38,501 nt of DNA, taken from Metasolibacillus sp. Lineage in GTDB: Bacteria > Bacillota > Bacilli > Bacillales_A > Planococcaceae. The DNA is taken from the NCBI RefSeq assembly GCF_025291715.1, contig NZ_JAMBIZ010000036.1:1-38501 (forward strand), in the 5' to 3' direction. Both the position numbers and the translations under genes were made by a program. Numbering within the stretch: the first letter of the stretch is position 1; each line of letters starts with the position of its first letter. Positions 16,066 to 24,986 of the stretch are shown piece after piece. The notes under the pieces were generated by a model that did no database searches, was not told the DNA's origin, and was given only the letters and a program-made list of their open reading frames with translations.

Positions 16066-16514
16066 GTAACAACCCCCAGCATAACAAGCACTGTTTTCAC
16101 TAACGCAACAACGAAGGCAGATACTGTGCCGAAAACAATTACCGAACCAGCTAACTTAAACATATTGCTACCTACACCGAGCACATAGCCCTCTGTACGA
16201 TGCTCAATCGCAGCAGAAACGACTGCATTGCCAAAGCCGGTCACTGGAACTGCGCTACCAGCACCTGCAAATTGTCCAAGCTTGCGATATAGCCCTAAGC
16301 CTGTCAAAAGCATCGAAATAAAAATCATCGTTGCAACAGTTGGATTGCCAACTGTTTTTTCAGTAAAGTCGAAAAAAATCATATAAAAGAAGGAAATCGC
16401 CTGTCCAATAACACAGATGAACCCACCAATTAAAAATGCCTTTAATACATTCATCGCATAAGGTGGCGTTGGTGTCATTTGCTCTTCAATCGTTTTATAT
16501 TGAGATTCCTTCAT
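16059..16514 (-). CDS. spoVAC: Stage V sporulation protein AC
   Basis: Integral membrane subunit of the SpoVA DPA channel; B. subtilis SpoVAC behaves as a mechanosensitive channel. The 151-aa protein has a short cytoplasmic N-terminus, four to five hydrophobic helices and the FAGAGSAVPVTGFGNAV motif (around 85-101) shared with SpoVAE. Its start overlaps the upstream lipoprotein stop by one base (TAATG). Confidence 0.95.
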   Translation of the reverse strand: MKESQYKTIEEQMTPTPPYAMNVLKAFLIGGFICVIGQAISFFYMIFFDFTEKTVGNPTVATMIFISMLLTGLGLYRKLGQFAGAGSAVPVTGFGNAVVSAAIEHRTEGYVLGVGSNMFKLAGSVIVFGTVSAFVVALVKTVLVMLGVVTW

Positions 16515-16912
16515 TATGTTTCCTCCTTCGCTAGCTTTTTTAAGTGCTCTATTTTTTCCGTCACCTTCTGCTCACTTTGCTCCGTCATCAATTTATCCGC
16601 TTCCCAAAGCAGCTTGAAATCTGAAGAAACGAGGATATCATAATGCTCCCACTTCTTCTCCAATTCCTTTTGTAAATTTTGCGCAATTTTTTGCTCTTTA
16701 AATGATTGCAATGGCTTTACTTCAATTGCCACAATAATGTCGCTATCAGCAACAATTATTTTCGCCTTACGAATCGACGTCATTTTCTCAATTTCTTGCT
16801 TAATCTCTATCGTTTTTGCATCTTGCTCATCATATGCGACAATCCGTTCTTTTTCGCCACAGGCAGATAGTAAGAGCACACATATTGCTACAAATAAAAA
16901 ACGCCCTACCAT
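16514..16912 (-). CDS. YhcN/YlaJ-family sporulation lipoprotein
   Basis: Predicted lipoprotein: signal peptide with lipobox LLSAC, lipidated Cys18, then a YhcN/YlaJ-type charged domain (KAKIIVADSDIIVAIEVKP is the recognisable strand-helix segment) and a Lys/Glu-rich tail. These proteins are found in the inner spore membrane and influence germination or outgrowth. GGAGG lies 6 nt before ATG 16912. It heads the spoVAC-AD-AE unit with a one-base overlap, as in some secondary spoVA operons. Confidence 0.85.
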   Translation of the reverse strand: MVGRFLFVAICVLLLSACGEKERIVAYDEQDAKTIEIKQEIEKMTSIRKAKIIVADSDIIVAIEVKPLQSFKEQKIAQNLQKELEKKWEHYDILVSSDFKLLWEADKLMTEQSEQKVTEKIEHLKKLAKEET

Positions 16913-17039
16913 TTCATGCCTCCCTCTTTTATTTTCTATATATCCATCATTTCAACTAGTATGAGCATTTTTTTTTTGCTTTATTCAAAAAGTAGATGCT
17001 TATTTCTATGCGAACGCCCTGTTCATTTTTAAAATGGCT

Positions 17040-17048
17040 CATATTGTA
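17040..17048 (+). promoter_or_regulatory. Mother-cell sigma (sigma-K/E)-like -10 box for the coat gene
   Basis: CATATTGTA fits CATAnnnTA, the sigma-K -10 pattern, 31 bp before the coat protein start. No canonical AC is found 16-17 bp upstream, so the call is tentative. Confidence 0.4.
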
Positions 17049-17078
17049 GAGAGAACTTATATTAGGAGGTGAAAGAGT

Positions 17079-17579
17079 ATGGGTTGTGGTAAACCAGTTA
17101 GCCCAAGCTCGAGTAAAGGTTGCGTTTGTGAAGTAGTTCGTGCAATTTTAGACATTCAAAATCAGTCTGTACGTGATGAATGTTCTCGCTGTACAACAAA
17201 TTGCTTTTTAGAGCCTTTAGGTGGCATCGTTAGCCCTGGTAGATCAAATGTAGATACACGTGTATTTATGCTGTTAACAAAAAACGGCACACCATTCGTT
17301 GCTACATTTAGCGCAGAAGATTCTATGGATTGTGCATCTGTCTTTTTCCGTGTAGAGGATGTATTCGATGATTGCTGTGCAACATTACGTGTATTATTAC
17401 CGTTAGACCGTGGCGGTGATACAGTTGATTTATTAAATAGCGATGGTACTGCTGTGTCATTGCGCGCGATTTGTGATGTATCAAACTTCGCCGTAACAGA
17501 CAGCTGTATTACAGTTGACTTAAACTGCTTCTGTGCTGTACAGTGTGTTGCTGATGTGAACTTAGGAATTTGTAACTAA
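17079..17579 (+). CDS. CotY/CotZ-family cysteine-rich spore coat protein
   Basis: Outer coat/crust structural protein that self-assembles through disulfides. The 166-aa protein contains 15 Cys, with clusters GCVCEVV (14-20), ECSRCTTNC (34-42), DDCC and NCFCAVQC near the C-terminus. The DNA-protein layout matches CotY/CotZ/ExsY proteins. AGGAGGTGA precedes ATG 17079. It is monocistronic, with a sigma-K-like -10 box upstream. Which paralogue it corresponds to cannot be decided here. Confidence 0.92.
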   Translation: MGCGKPVSPSSSKGCVCEVVRAILDIQNQSVRDECSRCTTNCFLEPLGGIVSPGRSNVDTRVFMLLTKNGTPFVATFSAEDSMDCASVFFRVEDVFDDCCATLRVLLPLDRGGDTVDLLNSDGTAVSLRAICDVSNFAVTDSCITVDLNCFCAVQCVADVNLGICN

Positions 17580-17605
17580 TCCCCACATAATTTCACAAAA
17601 ATGGC

Positions 17606-17636
17606 GCGCAAACTCTATAATATTTAGGGTTTGCGC
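17606..17636 (+). terminator. Terminator after the coat protein gene
   Basis: GCGCAAAC (17606-17613) pairs with GTTTGCGC (17629-17636), followed by a modestly T-rich sequence. Confidence 0.6.
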
Positions 17637-17982
17637 ATATCTTTTATAATGCTGCTCTCCTTCTTGAAGGAATTTTTCTGTTTGTACTTTGTTACCTTGA
17701 CACATATAGAGGATTGCTTGTCTGAGCTAGAACGACATAGGCTCTATTTTTTCAAATATTGTTGTAAAGCGTCGATTTTTTGTAGATCACCATTTTGCTT
17801 AAAAAATTGGTCAAGCTGTTTACAGTGTATGTTGTACAGAAGCAAGCTGTGCTTTAGCTATTTACACATAACGTCGATTCCATGCAAGTGGGGATTTTTT
17901 GCTTAAACGTTCATTGTTCAATACAATCCTTCAGTTTGTTGTCTACTTCGTAGCATTTGTCAAACAGCTCGTCTAGCCATTG
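17625..17982 (-). pseudogene. Possible decayed gene on the minus strand
   Basis: The 527-bp gap between the coat gene and the LSm-like gene contains three protein-like fragments in different minus-strand frames. They are QWLDELFDKCYEVDNKLKDC... (17982-17911), ...QLDQFFKQNGDLQKIDALQQ... (17857-17744) and LRQAILYMCQGNKVQTEKFL... (from 17726). They are separated by stops and two frame changes, lack starts and ribosome binding sites, and are helical and charged in character. This looks like a degraded coding sequence, but I cannot name the family, and chance open frames remain possible. Confidence 0.3.
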
Positions 17983-18057
17983 CTAGGGGAAATACAACTA
18001 AAAGTCATTCCTTGCTAAAACATTCACCATAAAGGAAATCAATGCTAAACTAAAGAA

Positions 18058-18101
18058 AAAACGCATGAAATCAAATTAAAAAATTCGATTCCATACGTTT
18101 T
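18058..18101 (-). terminator. Terminator of the LSm-like gene
   Basis: Imperfect stem AAACGtATGgAATC / GATTtCATgCGTTT with TTTTTT following on the minus strand. Confidence 0.7.
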
Positions 18102-18106
18102 CTCCC

Positions 18107-18433
18107 TTATTTAGATGCATGAATTGTTGCAATATCGTTCACAGGAATAATTGTTTTTTGCTCAAATATTTTCATTATAACATCTGTCCCATTCAAATGT
18201 TCAATTGTGCCAACAAGCCGCTCTCCATTTTTCAACACAACAAGCAATATGCGATTTTTTGTCACAGGACGTGTAAAATAGCGCAATTGATGTGCAATTA
18301 ATGAATTTGTTATTTGTTGCGTTTGTGGCATCTCATAAATTGAGGTACTCTCATCTAGCTCCTGCTGCTCTATCTCCGTCAATTCAACTGCATAAGACGG
18401 CGTTCTAATGAAAAGCAGTGGTTGATATTTCAT
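18107..18433 (-). CDS. Hypothetical protein with LSm-like C-terminal domain
   Basis: I do not recognise a named family with certainty. From ATG 18433 (108 aa; AAAGGTGG about 10 nt upstream; a TTG at 18439 is the alternative) the C-terminal half, LLVVLKNGERLVGTIEHLNG...IIPVNDIATIHA, reads as an SH3/LSm-like beta barrel similar to DUF2642-type Bacillus spore-associated proteins. The N-terminal half is acidic and polar. It lies between the coat gene region and mgtE, with its own terminator. A spore-related role is only suggested by neighbours. Confidence 0.65.
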   Translation of the reverse strand: MKYQPLLFIRTPSYAVELTEIEQQELDESTSIYEMPQTQQITNSLIAHQLRYFTRPVTKNRILLVVLKNGERLVGTIEHLNGTDVIMKIFEQKTIIPVNDIATIHASK

Positions 18434-18484
18434 CGACAATCGCCCACCTTTTTTTCATACGATATGCAGAATTGTGATGCTTTG

Positions 18485-19861
18485 TTACATAATTTGATTA
18501 ATAAATGTTGTTGCTAAGCCTAAATAAATTAAAATACTTGTAACATCATTTAATGTTGTAATAAACGGCCCTGATGCTACCGCTGGGTCAATGCCTAGCT
18601 TATCCATTAATAGTGGAATAAATGAGCCCGCAATTGTCGCCACTAAAATGGAACAACAAATTGCCGCACCAACTAATAAGCCAATCGTTATTTGGTGTTT
18701 CCAGAAGAAAATAATTGCGACAACGGTTACACCACAAGCAAGACCTGTAAATAACCCTGTTAAACATTCCTTCATCAGCAGCTTAAACTTACTTTGCTCA
18801 TTAATCTCCCCTGTCGCAATCCCACGAATCGCAACCGCTAATGCCTGTGTACCACTATTACCAGATGTTCCTGAAATAAGTGGAATAAACACTGCGAGCA
18901 ATGCAACCTTCTCTAATGTCGCCTCAAATTGCCCCATTAAATTTGCCGTAATCATGCCTAAAAACAGTAAAATAATAAGCCATGGTAAACGCGTCATTGC
19001 TGCCTTCAATGGGCCTGCATCAATATCGTCCGCATCGGAAATACCGGCAAGCTTCGAATAGTCATCAGATGCCTCTTCATCAATAACATCAATAATATCA
19101 TCGACAGTAATAATCCCTTGTAGCTCATTATTGTCATCGATAACTGGAATCGCTAAGAAATTATAATCACGCATAATTTGCGCAACATCCTCCTGATCAT
19201 CCCCCACTTTTACAGCAACGACACGCTCACTCATAATATCGTGAATTAATGTATCTTCATCCGCAATAATTAGGTCACGCAATGACATAACACCGACTAA
19301 TTGTCGCTGATCATTGACAACGAAAATATAGTAAATTGTTTCGGCATTTGGCGCTTCATTGCGCAATACAGCCATCGCAGAACGCACTGTAGAGTTTTCC
19401 AAAATTGTGACATACTCAGTCGTCATAATTGCGCCAGCTGTATACTCTGCATAGCCTAATAATTCATTAATTTCCTCGACGGTTTCGCTGTCCATCATTT
19501 CCATTAAGCTTTCACGTTGATCATTATCTAGCTCATTTAATACGTCAACTGCATCATCCGTATACATATGGGACAGCATTGCCGCACCGTATGCTGGGTC
19601 CATCTCATTTAAAAATTGCTCATACTCATCATCTTCTAAATCGATGACTTCAAAGATTAACGCCATTTCTTCAGGAGACAAGTATATATAGATGGTTTGA
19701 CGTATGTCTGGTCCCACCTTTTCATAAAATTGGGCCTGATCATACGGGTGAAGTGCTAAAAAATGCTCACGAAACGCATCGATTTCTTGTTCCATCAACA
19801 GCATTTGCAAAAATTCTTCATTGTAGCGCACTTCATTATTTTCACGTTTTGGTTCCACCAT
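18485..19861 (-). CDS. mgtE: Magnesium channel/transporter MgtE
   Basis: Homodimeric Mg2+ channel gated by cytosolic Mg2+. The 458-aa protein has the usual three parts: superhelical N domain (about 20-125), a CBS pair (about 138-260; MTTEYVTI and MSERVVAV lead the two repeats) and five membrane helices (about 290-455) including the pore segment LISGTSGNSGTQALAVAIRGIATGE. GAGGAGGGG precedes ATG 19861. I looked for an M-box riboswitch upstream, as in B. subtilis ykoK, and found none, so feedback is probably at protein level. Confidence 0.96.
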   Translation of the reverse strand: MVEPKRENNEVRYNEEFLQMLLMEQEIDAFREHFLALHPYDQAQFYEKVGPDIRQTIYIYLSPEEMALIFEVIDLEDDEYEQFLNEMDPAYGAAMLSHMYTDDAVDVLNELDNDQRESLMEMMDSETVEEINELLGYAEYTAGAIMTTEYVTILENSTVRSAMAVLRNEAPNAETIYYIFVVNDQRQLVGVMSLRDLIIADEDTLIHDIMSERVVAVKVGDDQEDVAQIMRDYNFLAIPVIDDNNELQGIITVDDIIDVIDEEASDDYSKLAGISDADDIDAGPLKAAMTRLPWLIILLFLGMITANLMGQFEATLEKVALLAVFIPLISGTSGNSGTQALAVAIRGIATGEINEQSKFKLLMKECLTGLFTGLACGVTVVAIIFFWKHQITIGLLVGAAICCSILVATIAGSFIPLLMDKLGIDPAVASGPFITTLNDVTSILIYLGLATTFINQIM

Positions 19862-20080
19862 TCTTGTCCCCTCCTCTCAAAGTTCATCATACAAGCAATG
19901 TAGTAAGTTCGTAAATCATTATTTTAAAAAGACAAATAAAATTTACAATCACCGCAAAGTAGCTAGATTTTTCAAATCATTACTATCCATTATACCTTGA
20001 TATAATTGCGTTCTTTCACGCTTATTTGAAAAAACTTCTTTGCAAAACTCGTATGACTCGCTAAATCATCATAAAATAAT
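19862..20080 (-). promoter_or_regulatory. mgtE upstream region with a -10 box
   Basis: A clean TATAAT on the minus strand (19989-19994) lies about 130 nt before mgtE, but without a recognisable -35. No riboswitch-like structure is evident in the leader. Confidence 0.35.
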
Positions 20081-20120
20081 AAAAATCCACTTCGAACTTT
20101 TCATGTCTACGTGGATTTTT
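20081..20120 (-). terminator. Terminator of the relQ-nadK-rluD operon
   Basis: AAAAATCCAC (20081-20090) with GTGGATTTTT (20111-20120). On the minus strand the stem is followed by a T-rich stretch; it works for either strand. Confidence 0.75.
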
Positions 20121-20191
20121 AGCAATCAATATAATCGTCAATCCTTACTTTAATCAATTCCGCCTCGACGGATGTCCAAACACCTGCTAAA

Positions 20192-21094
20192 TCATAATAA
20201 GCTAGCCAATTCCTCTGGTAATTCGCTACTGAAAGATAATATTTCCTTCGTTAAAGGGTGCCGAAGCGTTAAGGAAACACAATGCAATGCTTGACGATTG
20301 ATTATCTCCTTATCGCCGCCATAAAGCTCATCGCCTACAAGTGGATGACCTACATATGCCATATGTACTCGTATTTGGTGTGTACGACCTGTGTGCAATG
20401 TTAAGCGAATATGTGACATGATGCAATCATTTAACCTACCGTATTTTATCACTTCAACATCTGTATGTGCAAATTGTCCGTCCTGTCGCACTTGTCGTTC
20501 AATAATGCTCGTCTCTTTTCGCCCAATCGGCTCAATAATCGACTGATTTGTTGCTTGCCCATAAACGATTGCCTCATATTGCCGATGTACATCACCTTGC
20601 TGCTGTGCCGCACTCATTAAATGATGGATATGTCGATTTTTAGCGATACAAAGCAAGCCAGATGTATCACGATCAAGTCGTGTCACAATATGGACAGTTG
20701 AAGCAAGCCCTTGCGCTTGAAAATAACCGAGAACAAAATTCGCTACACTATTATCTGGATGCTCGCGTGAAGGAATTGTACTCATATAAGCTGGCTTATC
20801 AATGACCAGAAGTGCCTCGTCCTCGTACACAATTGTTAAATGTCCTTGTTGTGGAATGAGTCCCTCACTTGCTTCCTCTTGCGGGAAGACAATTGTTACA
20901 ATATCTCCCCTGACAACTCGATGACGTACATTACGCTCTATACCATTAACAAAAATTTTGCCACCATCAAATTTAATCGCTGTTAACGCCCGCTTCGAAA
21001 TTCCACATAATGCAACCGCCTCACGTAACAGCATGTCCTGCTGTACTTCAAACTGTAATGTAAATGGATTATTCATTTGAAATAAACGAGTCAT
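20192..21094 (-). CDS. yjbO: RluA/RluD-family rRNA/tRNA pseudouridine synthase
   Basis: Isomerises uridine to pseudouridine in RNA; exact target unknown. From ATG 21094 (300 aa) there is an S4-like N-terminal RNA-binding segment (about 20-75) and the catalytic motif RLDRDTSG with Asp141, followed by [15 protein letters not shown] lies 7 nt upstream of ATG 21094. The ATG at 21076 has no site. The start lies within the end of nadK (26-nt overlap), so it is coupled. It is the last gene of relQ-nadK-rluD, the order of B. subtilis yjbM-nadF-yjbO. Confidence 0.92.
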   Translation of the reverse strand: MTRLFQMNNPFTLQFEVQQDMLLREAVALCGISKRALTAIKFDGGKIFVNGIERNVRHRVVRGDIVTIVFPQEEASEGLIPQQGHLTIVYEDEALLVIDKPAYMSTIPSREHPDNSVANFVLGYFQAQGLASTVHIVTRLDRDTSGLLCIAKNRHIHHLMSAAQQQGDVHRQYEAIVYGQATNQSIIEPIGRKETSIIERQVRQDGQFAHTDVEVIKYGRLNDCIMSHIRLTLHTGRTHQIRVHMAYVGHPLVGDELYGGDKEIINRQALHCVSLTLRHPLTKEILSFSSELPEELASLL

Positions 21095-21866
21095 GCACAC
21101 GCTCCCAAAATGGGAATGGACGGAATCTTGCAAAACGCACACGTTCTTGCGCAACATTAAATGCAATTGATTTAACATCGGCTTCTGTCAATTGAATATG
21201 ATCAACAGTAATCGTAAAACGCTGATCATTCACTGGCTTTAACACGCATGTATGATGCGCTGGAAACACAAGTGAGGAGCCTACTGTACGAAACACCCTA
21301 TTGTTAATAGATGCCATTTCTGTCAATTGAAAGGCTGGTAATGTTGGATGGATAATAGCTCCGCCCAATGCTTTATTGTATGCTGTACTACCAGATGGTG
21401 TAGATACGCATAAACCGTCACCGCGGAAGCGTTCAAATTGAGTACCATTTAATTCAACATCCATAACGAGCGTAACGTCTGGTGATTTAATTGTTGCTTC
21501 ATTCAAAGCTAAATAATGGCTCGTCTCTGAATGATGGCGGTGAACATTCACTTTCAACAACGGGTATTCAACAACATTAAATTCCTTTTTCGCTATCGAT
21601 AGTACAAGCTTCTCTAGTTCAGATGGTTTCCAATCGGCATAAAAGCCTAGGTGACCTGTATGAATACCAACAAATGCTACCTTATCTAATCGATGTGTAT
21701 AGCGATGGAATGCATGTAGAAGTGTTCCATCTCCACCGATAGACAATACAATATCTGGTTCTTCCTCATCTAGCGTTAACCCAAAGTCTTGTAAATATGA
21801 TGTTGCGAGCTCCATCAATTCATTAGATTGTGCGTCACGGCGTGATTGAATTGCAAATGATGTCAT
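21069..21866 (-). CDS. nadK: NAD kinase
   Basis: Phosphorylates NAD+ to NADP+. The 265-aa protein has the diacylglycerol/NAD kinase signature [11 protein letters not shown] (44-54) and the NAD-binding region [21 protein letters not shown] (about 149-169). Its ATG overlaps the relQ stop (ATGA). The pairing with the alarmone synthetase gene is conserved in Bacillales and could couple nucleotide stress signalling to NADP supply. Confidence 0.95.
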   Translation of the reverse strand: MTSFAIQSRRDAQSNELMELATSYLQDFGLTLDEEEPDIVLSIGGDGTLLHAFHRYTHRLDKVAFVGIHTGHLGFYADWKPSELEKLVLSIAKKEFNVVEYPLLKVNVHRHHSETSHYLALNEATIKSPDVTLVMDVELNGTQFERFRGDGLCVSTPSGSTAYNKALGGAIIHPTLPAFQLTEMASINNRVFRTVGSSLVFPAHHTCVLKPVNDQRFTITVDHIQLTEADVKSIAFNVAQERVRFARFRPFPFWERVHDSFISNE

Positions 21867-22537
21867 GAGCTTACCCCCTTATCTTTTTCAGCATGTAATT
21901 TGACGCTTGGTGCTTCCTTTACTTCGTTGAAGTATACTTGTGCTTCTTGAATTTCATTGCGTATTTGCGACATTTCCTCATCTAAGCGAAACGCTGCTTC
22001 AGCTGCACTTTGCAAACGAGCCTGAATTTCTTCTGGAAAGGCACCTTTATATTTATAGTTTAATGAGTGCTCAATAGAGGCCCAAAAGTTCATTGCTAGC
22101 GTTCGAATTTGAATTTCCGCTAGCACCACCTTTTGACCATGAATTGTTTCTACAGGGTATTCGACAATCATATGATGAGAGCGATAGCCACTCGGTTTAC
22201 TATGCGTAATATAGTCCTTTTCCTCGACAATCGTAAAATCTTCACGTTGCCGAATCAGTTCGGTTACTGTCGCAATATCATCGACAAATTGACACATAAT
22301 TCGCAGGCCTGCGATATCTTGTAGCTCATTCGCTAATTGTTGAGAAGGTTCAAATGTAATCCCTTTTTCTAACGATTTATCATAAATACTAGCTAAAGGC
22401 TTTACTCTTCCTGTAACAAATTCAATTGGTGAATTCGCTCCAACAATATTAAACTGTGAGCGCATGCCTTTTAATTTTATTTTTAGCTCCTCTACTGCTT
22501 GCTTATAAGGGCTCAAAAAAACATCCCACTGACCCAT
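21863..22537 (-). CDS. relQ: Small alarmone synthetase RelQ
   Basis: Transfers pyrophosphate from ATP to GDP/GTP to make (p)ppGpp; single-domain, no hydrolase or TGS/ACT regulatory domains. The 224-aa protein has [10 protein letters not shown] (50-59), DIAGLRIMC (74-82), [11 protein letters not shown] (112-122) and [17 protein letters not shown] (141-157), the synthetase motifs including the Mg2+-binding residues. GAGGGGG precedes ATG 22537. It is the first gene of the three-gene unit. Confidence 0.95.
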   Translation of the reverse strand: MGQWDVFLSPYKQAVEELKIKLKGMRSQFNIVGANSPIEFVTGRVKPLASIYDKSLEKGITFEPSQQLANELQDIAGLRIMCQFVDDIATVTELIRQREDFTIVEEKDYITHSKPSGYRSHHMIVEYPVETIHGQKVVLAEIQIRTLAMNFWASIEHSLNYKYKGAFPEEIQARLQSAAEAAFRLDEEMSQIRNEIQEAQVYFNEVKEAPSVKLHAEKDKGVSS

Positions 22538-22575
22538 TGCAAAACCCCCTCATATGAAATAGCATCCCTATTTCA

Positions 22576-22622
22576 GCAATATATTACGCATTTTCATTTA
22601 CTCCACAAATCGTAATATATGC
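22576..22622 (-). repeat. Inverted repeat upstream of relQ
   Basis: GCAATATATTACG (22576-22588) is complementary to CGTAATATATGC (22611-22622) with one bulged base. It lies between yjbL and relQ and surrounds the likely relQ promoter (TTGTGG, 16 bp, TAATAT on the minus strand). Operator or weak hairpin; function unknown. Confidence 0.4.
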
Positions 22623-22679
22623 AATCGAATTTATTGATTATGAGTAATTTTAATGATTATCTTAAATGTGCTCCATTAC

Positions 22680-23060
22680 TTAATCAAGGTAAATCGCTGC
22701 AAATTGCTCACCTACAGCTTCAACAAATTCTTTACCGTAGTTTTCATTATCTTGAATATTCCACAATAAATACTCAAGTTCCTCTGCAAAGTTAGGGAGG
22801 GCTAAATCAGGTGATAAAAATGGATCACGTTTTTTCTCCACAACTTGCAATAACGCTGCCCATACCGTTTGAGGGAAGCTCAAATAACTATACGCACCAT
22901 CTTCCTCCACGATATAAATGAATGCCATATTATCTGAATCCACGATAACTTGTCCTGTTGGTTGAATTTGAACCACCTGCTCACTATCGTGTAAACTAAA
23001 ATAAATATCATTATGTATTTGTTCAAAGCTTTGAATTGTATATACTTTACGCACGTTCAT
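22680..23060 (-). CDS. yjbL: UPF0738-family protein, YjbL-like
   Basis: Uncharacterised Bacillales family. The 126-aa acidic protein starting MNVRKVYTIQSF has a strand-rich N-terminal half and a C-terminal LEYLLWNIQDNENYGKEFVE segment. GGAAGGGAAG just before ATG 23060 decides the start; the frame is open further upstream. It is divergent from yjbK, matching the B. subtilis arrangement, where yjbK and yjbL also face apart. No function can be assigned. Confidence 0.75.
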   Translation of the reverse strand: MNVRKVYTIQSFEQIHNDIYFSLHDSEQVVQIQPTGQVIVDSDNMAFIYIVEEDGAYSYLSFPQTVWAALLQVVEKKRDPFLSPDLALPNFAEELEYLLWNIQDNENYGKEFVEAVGEQFAAIYLD

Positions 23061-23176
23061 GTACTTCCCTTCCAATCGTTCTCCCCCTATTTTACCATAC
23101 GATGAAAAGGGATGCAGTGAGGTTTTTTTGAAAATAGTTAGCATGCAAAAAATAGCGAAAAAAGGATGAAAATAAA

Positions 23177-23776
23177 ATGAGTCATGAAATTGAAATCGAA
23201 TTTAAAAATATGCTGTCGAAAACAAAATACGACGAATTGCTTACAGCATTCGACATTCAAGAGGAAGAAGTCGTTCGGCAGGAAAATCATTATTTCGACA
23301 CAGCTGATTTTCAATTAAAAGCGATTGAAAGTGGATTACGGATTCGTATATTACCGAATAAAATCGAATGTACATTGAAGGAAAAATCAAGCGACCATAC
23401 ACATATTGAAACAACGGACCTTTTAACAGAGGAACAAGCGCGACATATTTTACAAGGAAGGCAATGGACAGCGCCAACAGTTGTTGCTAGATTACAAGAA
23501 CGAGGCATTGCTCCAGAGCAGCTTGCGCTATTCGGTACACTTGCTACAGAGCGTGCAGAAATTCCTTATGAAGGAGGATTGCTTGTGCTTGATCATTCTT
23601 TTTATTTGCAGCAAGATGATTATGAGGTAGAATATGAAGCAACAGATGAAATAGTTGGACGTACTATTTTCCAACAATTTTTGACTAATTACAATATTCC
23701 AATTGCACATGCAGATAAAAAAATTGCCCGTTTTGCGGCAGCACTACAGAGGGAGGAGCGTACCGATGGATATTAA
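23177..23776 (+). CDS. yjbK: CYTH-domain protein (YjbK-like triphosphatase)
   Basis: CYTH tunnel-fold phosphatase, acting on triphosphate substrates in relatives. The 199-aa protein opens with the EIEIEFK signature (residues 4-10) and has alternating charged strands typical of the tunnel (LRIRILPNKIECTLKEK, EVEYEATDE). AAAGGATGA precedes ATG 23177. Its end overlaps the start of the lytic transglycosylase gene by 11 bp, indicating coupled translation. Confidence 0.9.
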   Translation: MSHEIEIEFKNMLSKTKYDELLTAFDIQEEEVVRQENHYFDTADFQLKAIESGLRIRILPNKIECTLKEKSSDHTHIETTDLLTEEQARHILQGRQWTAPTVVARLQERGIAPEQLALFGTLATERAEIPYEGGLLVLDHSFYLQQDDYEVEYEATDEIVGRTIFQQFLTNYNIPIAHADKKIARFAAALQREERTDGY

Positions 23777-24455
23777 GGCAATGAAAATATTAATGGAAAT
23801 CCAAGCAATGCAATCCGTTGGAAATACAACATTGAATGACTCAAATAGCACGTTGTTTAATGAAATGCTTGGCGATATTTTGCAGACACAGCAACCAACA
23901 GGGTTAACAGCGGAGCTAGGTAGCGAGTTTTCATTAAGTCAAACTGGTGGACTAATAGGGCCGCAGACAAAGTATTTAGATGCTTTTCTATATGAAGGAG
24001 CCATTGCAAGTTCACCACTGGAGCAATACGTTAAAGATTATACAGGGCAAGAGGCTTACAATGAGCTATTAGCAGGTGCTGGTCGTTATCAAGAGACAAT
24101 CGCTAAAGCAGCTGCAACGTATAATTTACCTGAAAAATTAATTGCTGCAGTAATGAAACAAGAATCGAATTTCAATCCAGAGGTAGTTAGCACAGCGGGC
24201 GCAGTCGGCTTAATGCAATTAATGCCCGGTACATCCAAATACTTAGGTGTAGAAAACCCAACTGATGCTGAGCAAAATATAATGGGCGGTGCAAAATATT
24301 TACGCCAAATGTTAAACCAATTCGGTCAAAACCTTGAAACAGCATTAGCAGCCTATAATGCTGGGCCAGGCAACGTCAAAAAGTATGGTGGCATTCCACC
24401 ATTTAAAGAAACACAAAACTATGTACAAAAAGTTTTAAATTATTACAATGCTTAA
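23766..24455 (+). CDS. yjbJ: SLT-family lytic transglycosylase (YjbJ/CwlQ-like)
   Basis: Cleaves peptidoglycan glycan strands. From ATG 23766 (229 aa; GGGAGGAG upstream) the C-terminal SLT domain (about 112-229) has the catalytic Glu133 in KQESNFNP, then GAVGLMQLMPGT, NIMGGAKYLRQML and AYNAGPGNV. No classical signal peptide is visible at the N-terminus, as also reported for this family, so export is unclear. It overlaps yjbK, the order conserved in B. subtilis. Confidence 0.92.
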   Translation: MDIKAMKILMEIQAMQSVGNTTLNDSNSTLFNEMLGDILQTQQPTGLTAELGSEFSLSQTGGLIGPQTKYLDAFLYEGAIASSPLEQYVKDYTGQEAYNELLAGAGRYQETIAKAAATYNLPEKLIAAVMKQESNFNPEVVSTAGAVGLMQLMPGTSKYLGVENPTDAEQNIMGGAKYLRQMLNQFGQNLETALAAYNAGPGNVKKYGGIPPFKETQNYVQKVLNYYNA

Positions 24456-24486
24456 CGCTTCCTAAATTTGTTAACGAGCGCTTTGT

Positions 24487-24515
24487 TTGAGAAAAAGGAT
24501 AGACGTTGTTAGAAT
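24487..24515 (+). promoter_or_regulatory. Promoter of yjbI-spxH
   Basis: TTGAGA (24487-24492), 17-bp spacer, TAGAAT (24510-24515), about 70 nt before the yjbI start. Confidence 0.5.
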
Positions 24516-24587
24516 AAATATAATGTCATAATAAAAACACACACTTTAATATAGAAAATGTAATTGTAAGTACAAAGGAGTATCACT

Positions 24588-24986
24588 ATGAATCGAAAAT
24601 ACACGATTCCTTACGAGGAACTTGGTGCTGAAAAGCTAGCTGAGCTAATTCATGCTTTTTATGCTCGCGTAGCAAAACATCCAAAGCTTATCCCGATTTT
24701 TCCAGAGGATTTAACTGAAACAGCTCGCAAACAAATCCAATTTCAAACACAGTACTTAGGTGGACCTAATTTATATACCGAGGAACATGGTCATCCAATG
24801 ATGCGTGCTAGACATATGCCTTTTAAAATCACACCAGATCGGGCGCAGGCATGGCTTGAATGTATGGCAGAAGCAATGGATGAAGTAGGCTTGGACGGAA
24901 AATTCCGTGAAGTTTATTATCAACGTCTTGTGCTCACTGCTCATCATATGGTCAATTCACCAAACGAAGAGGAGGAAACGGAGTGA
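24588..24986 (+). CDS. yjbI: Group II truncated hemoglobin
   Basis: Heme protein that binds O2 or detoxifies NO/peroxide in relatives. The 132-aa sequence carries Tyr25 (B10) in HAFYARV, proximal His76 in RARHMPF and Trp89 (G8), the residues that define trHbO. An AAAGGAG lies upstream. It overlaps the spxH start (GTGA), so hemoglobin and the Spx adaptor are made from one mRNA, as in B. subtilis. Confidence 0.95.
   Translation: MNRKYTIPYEELGAEKLAELIHAFYARVAKHPKLIPIFPEDLTETARKQIQFQTQYLGGPNLYTEEHGHPMMRARHMPFKITPDRAQAWLECMAEAMDEVGLDGKFREVYYQRLVLTAHHMVNSPNEEEETE

Noticed and set aside
19862-20080. M-box (Mg2+) riboswitch upstream of mgtE
   Set aside because: None of the conserved M-box sequence blocks could be found on the minus strand.
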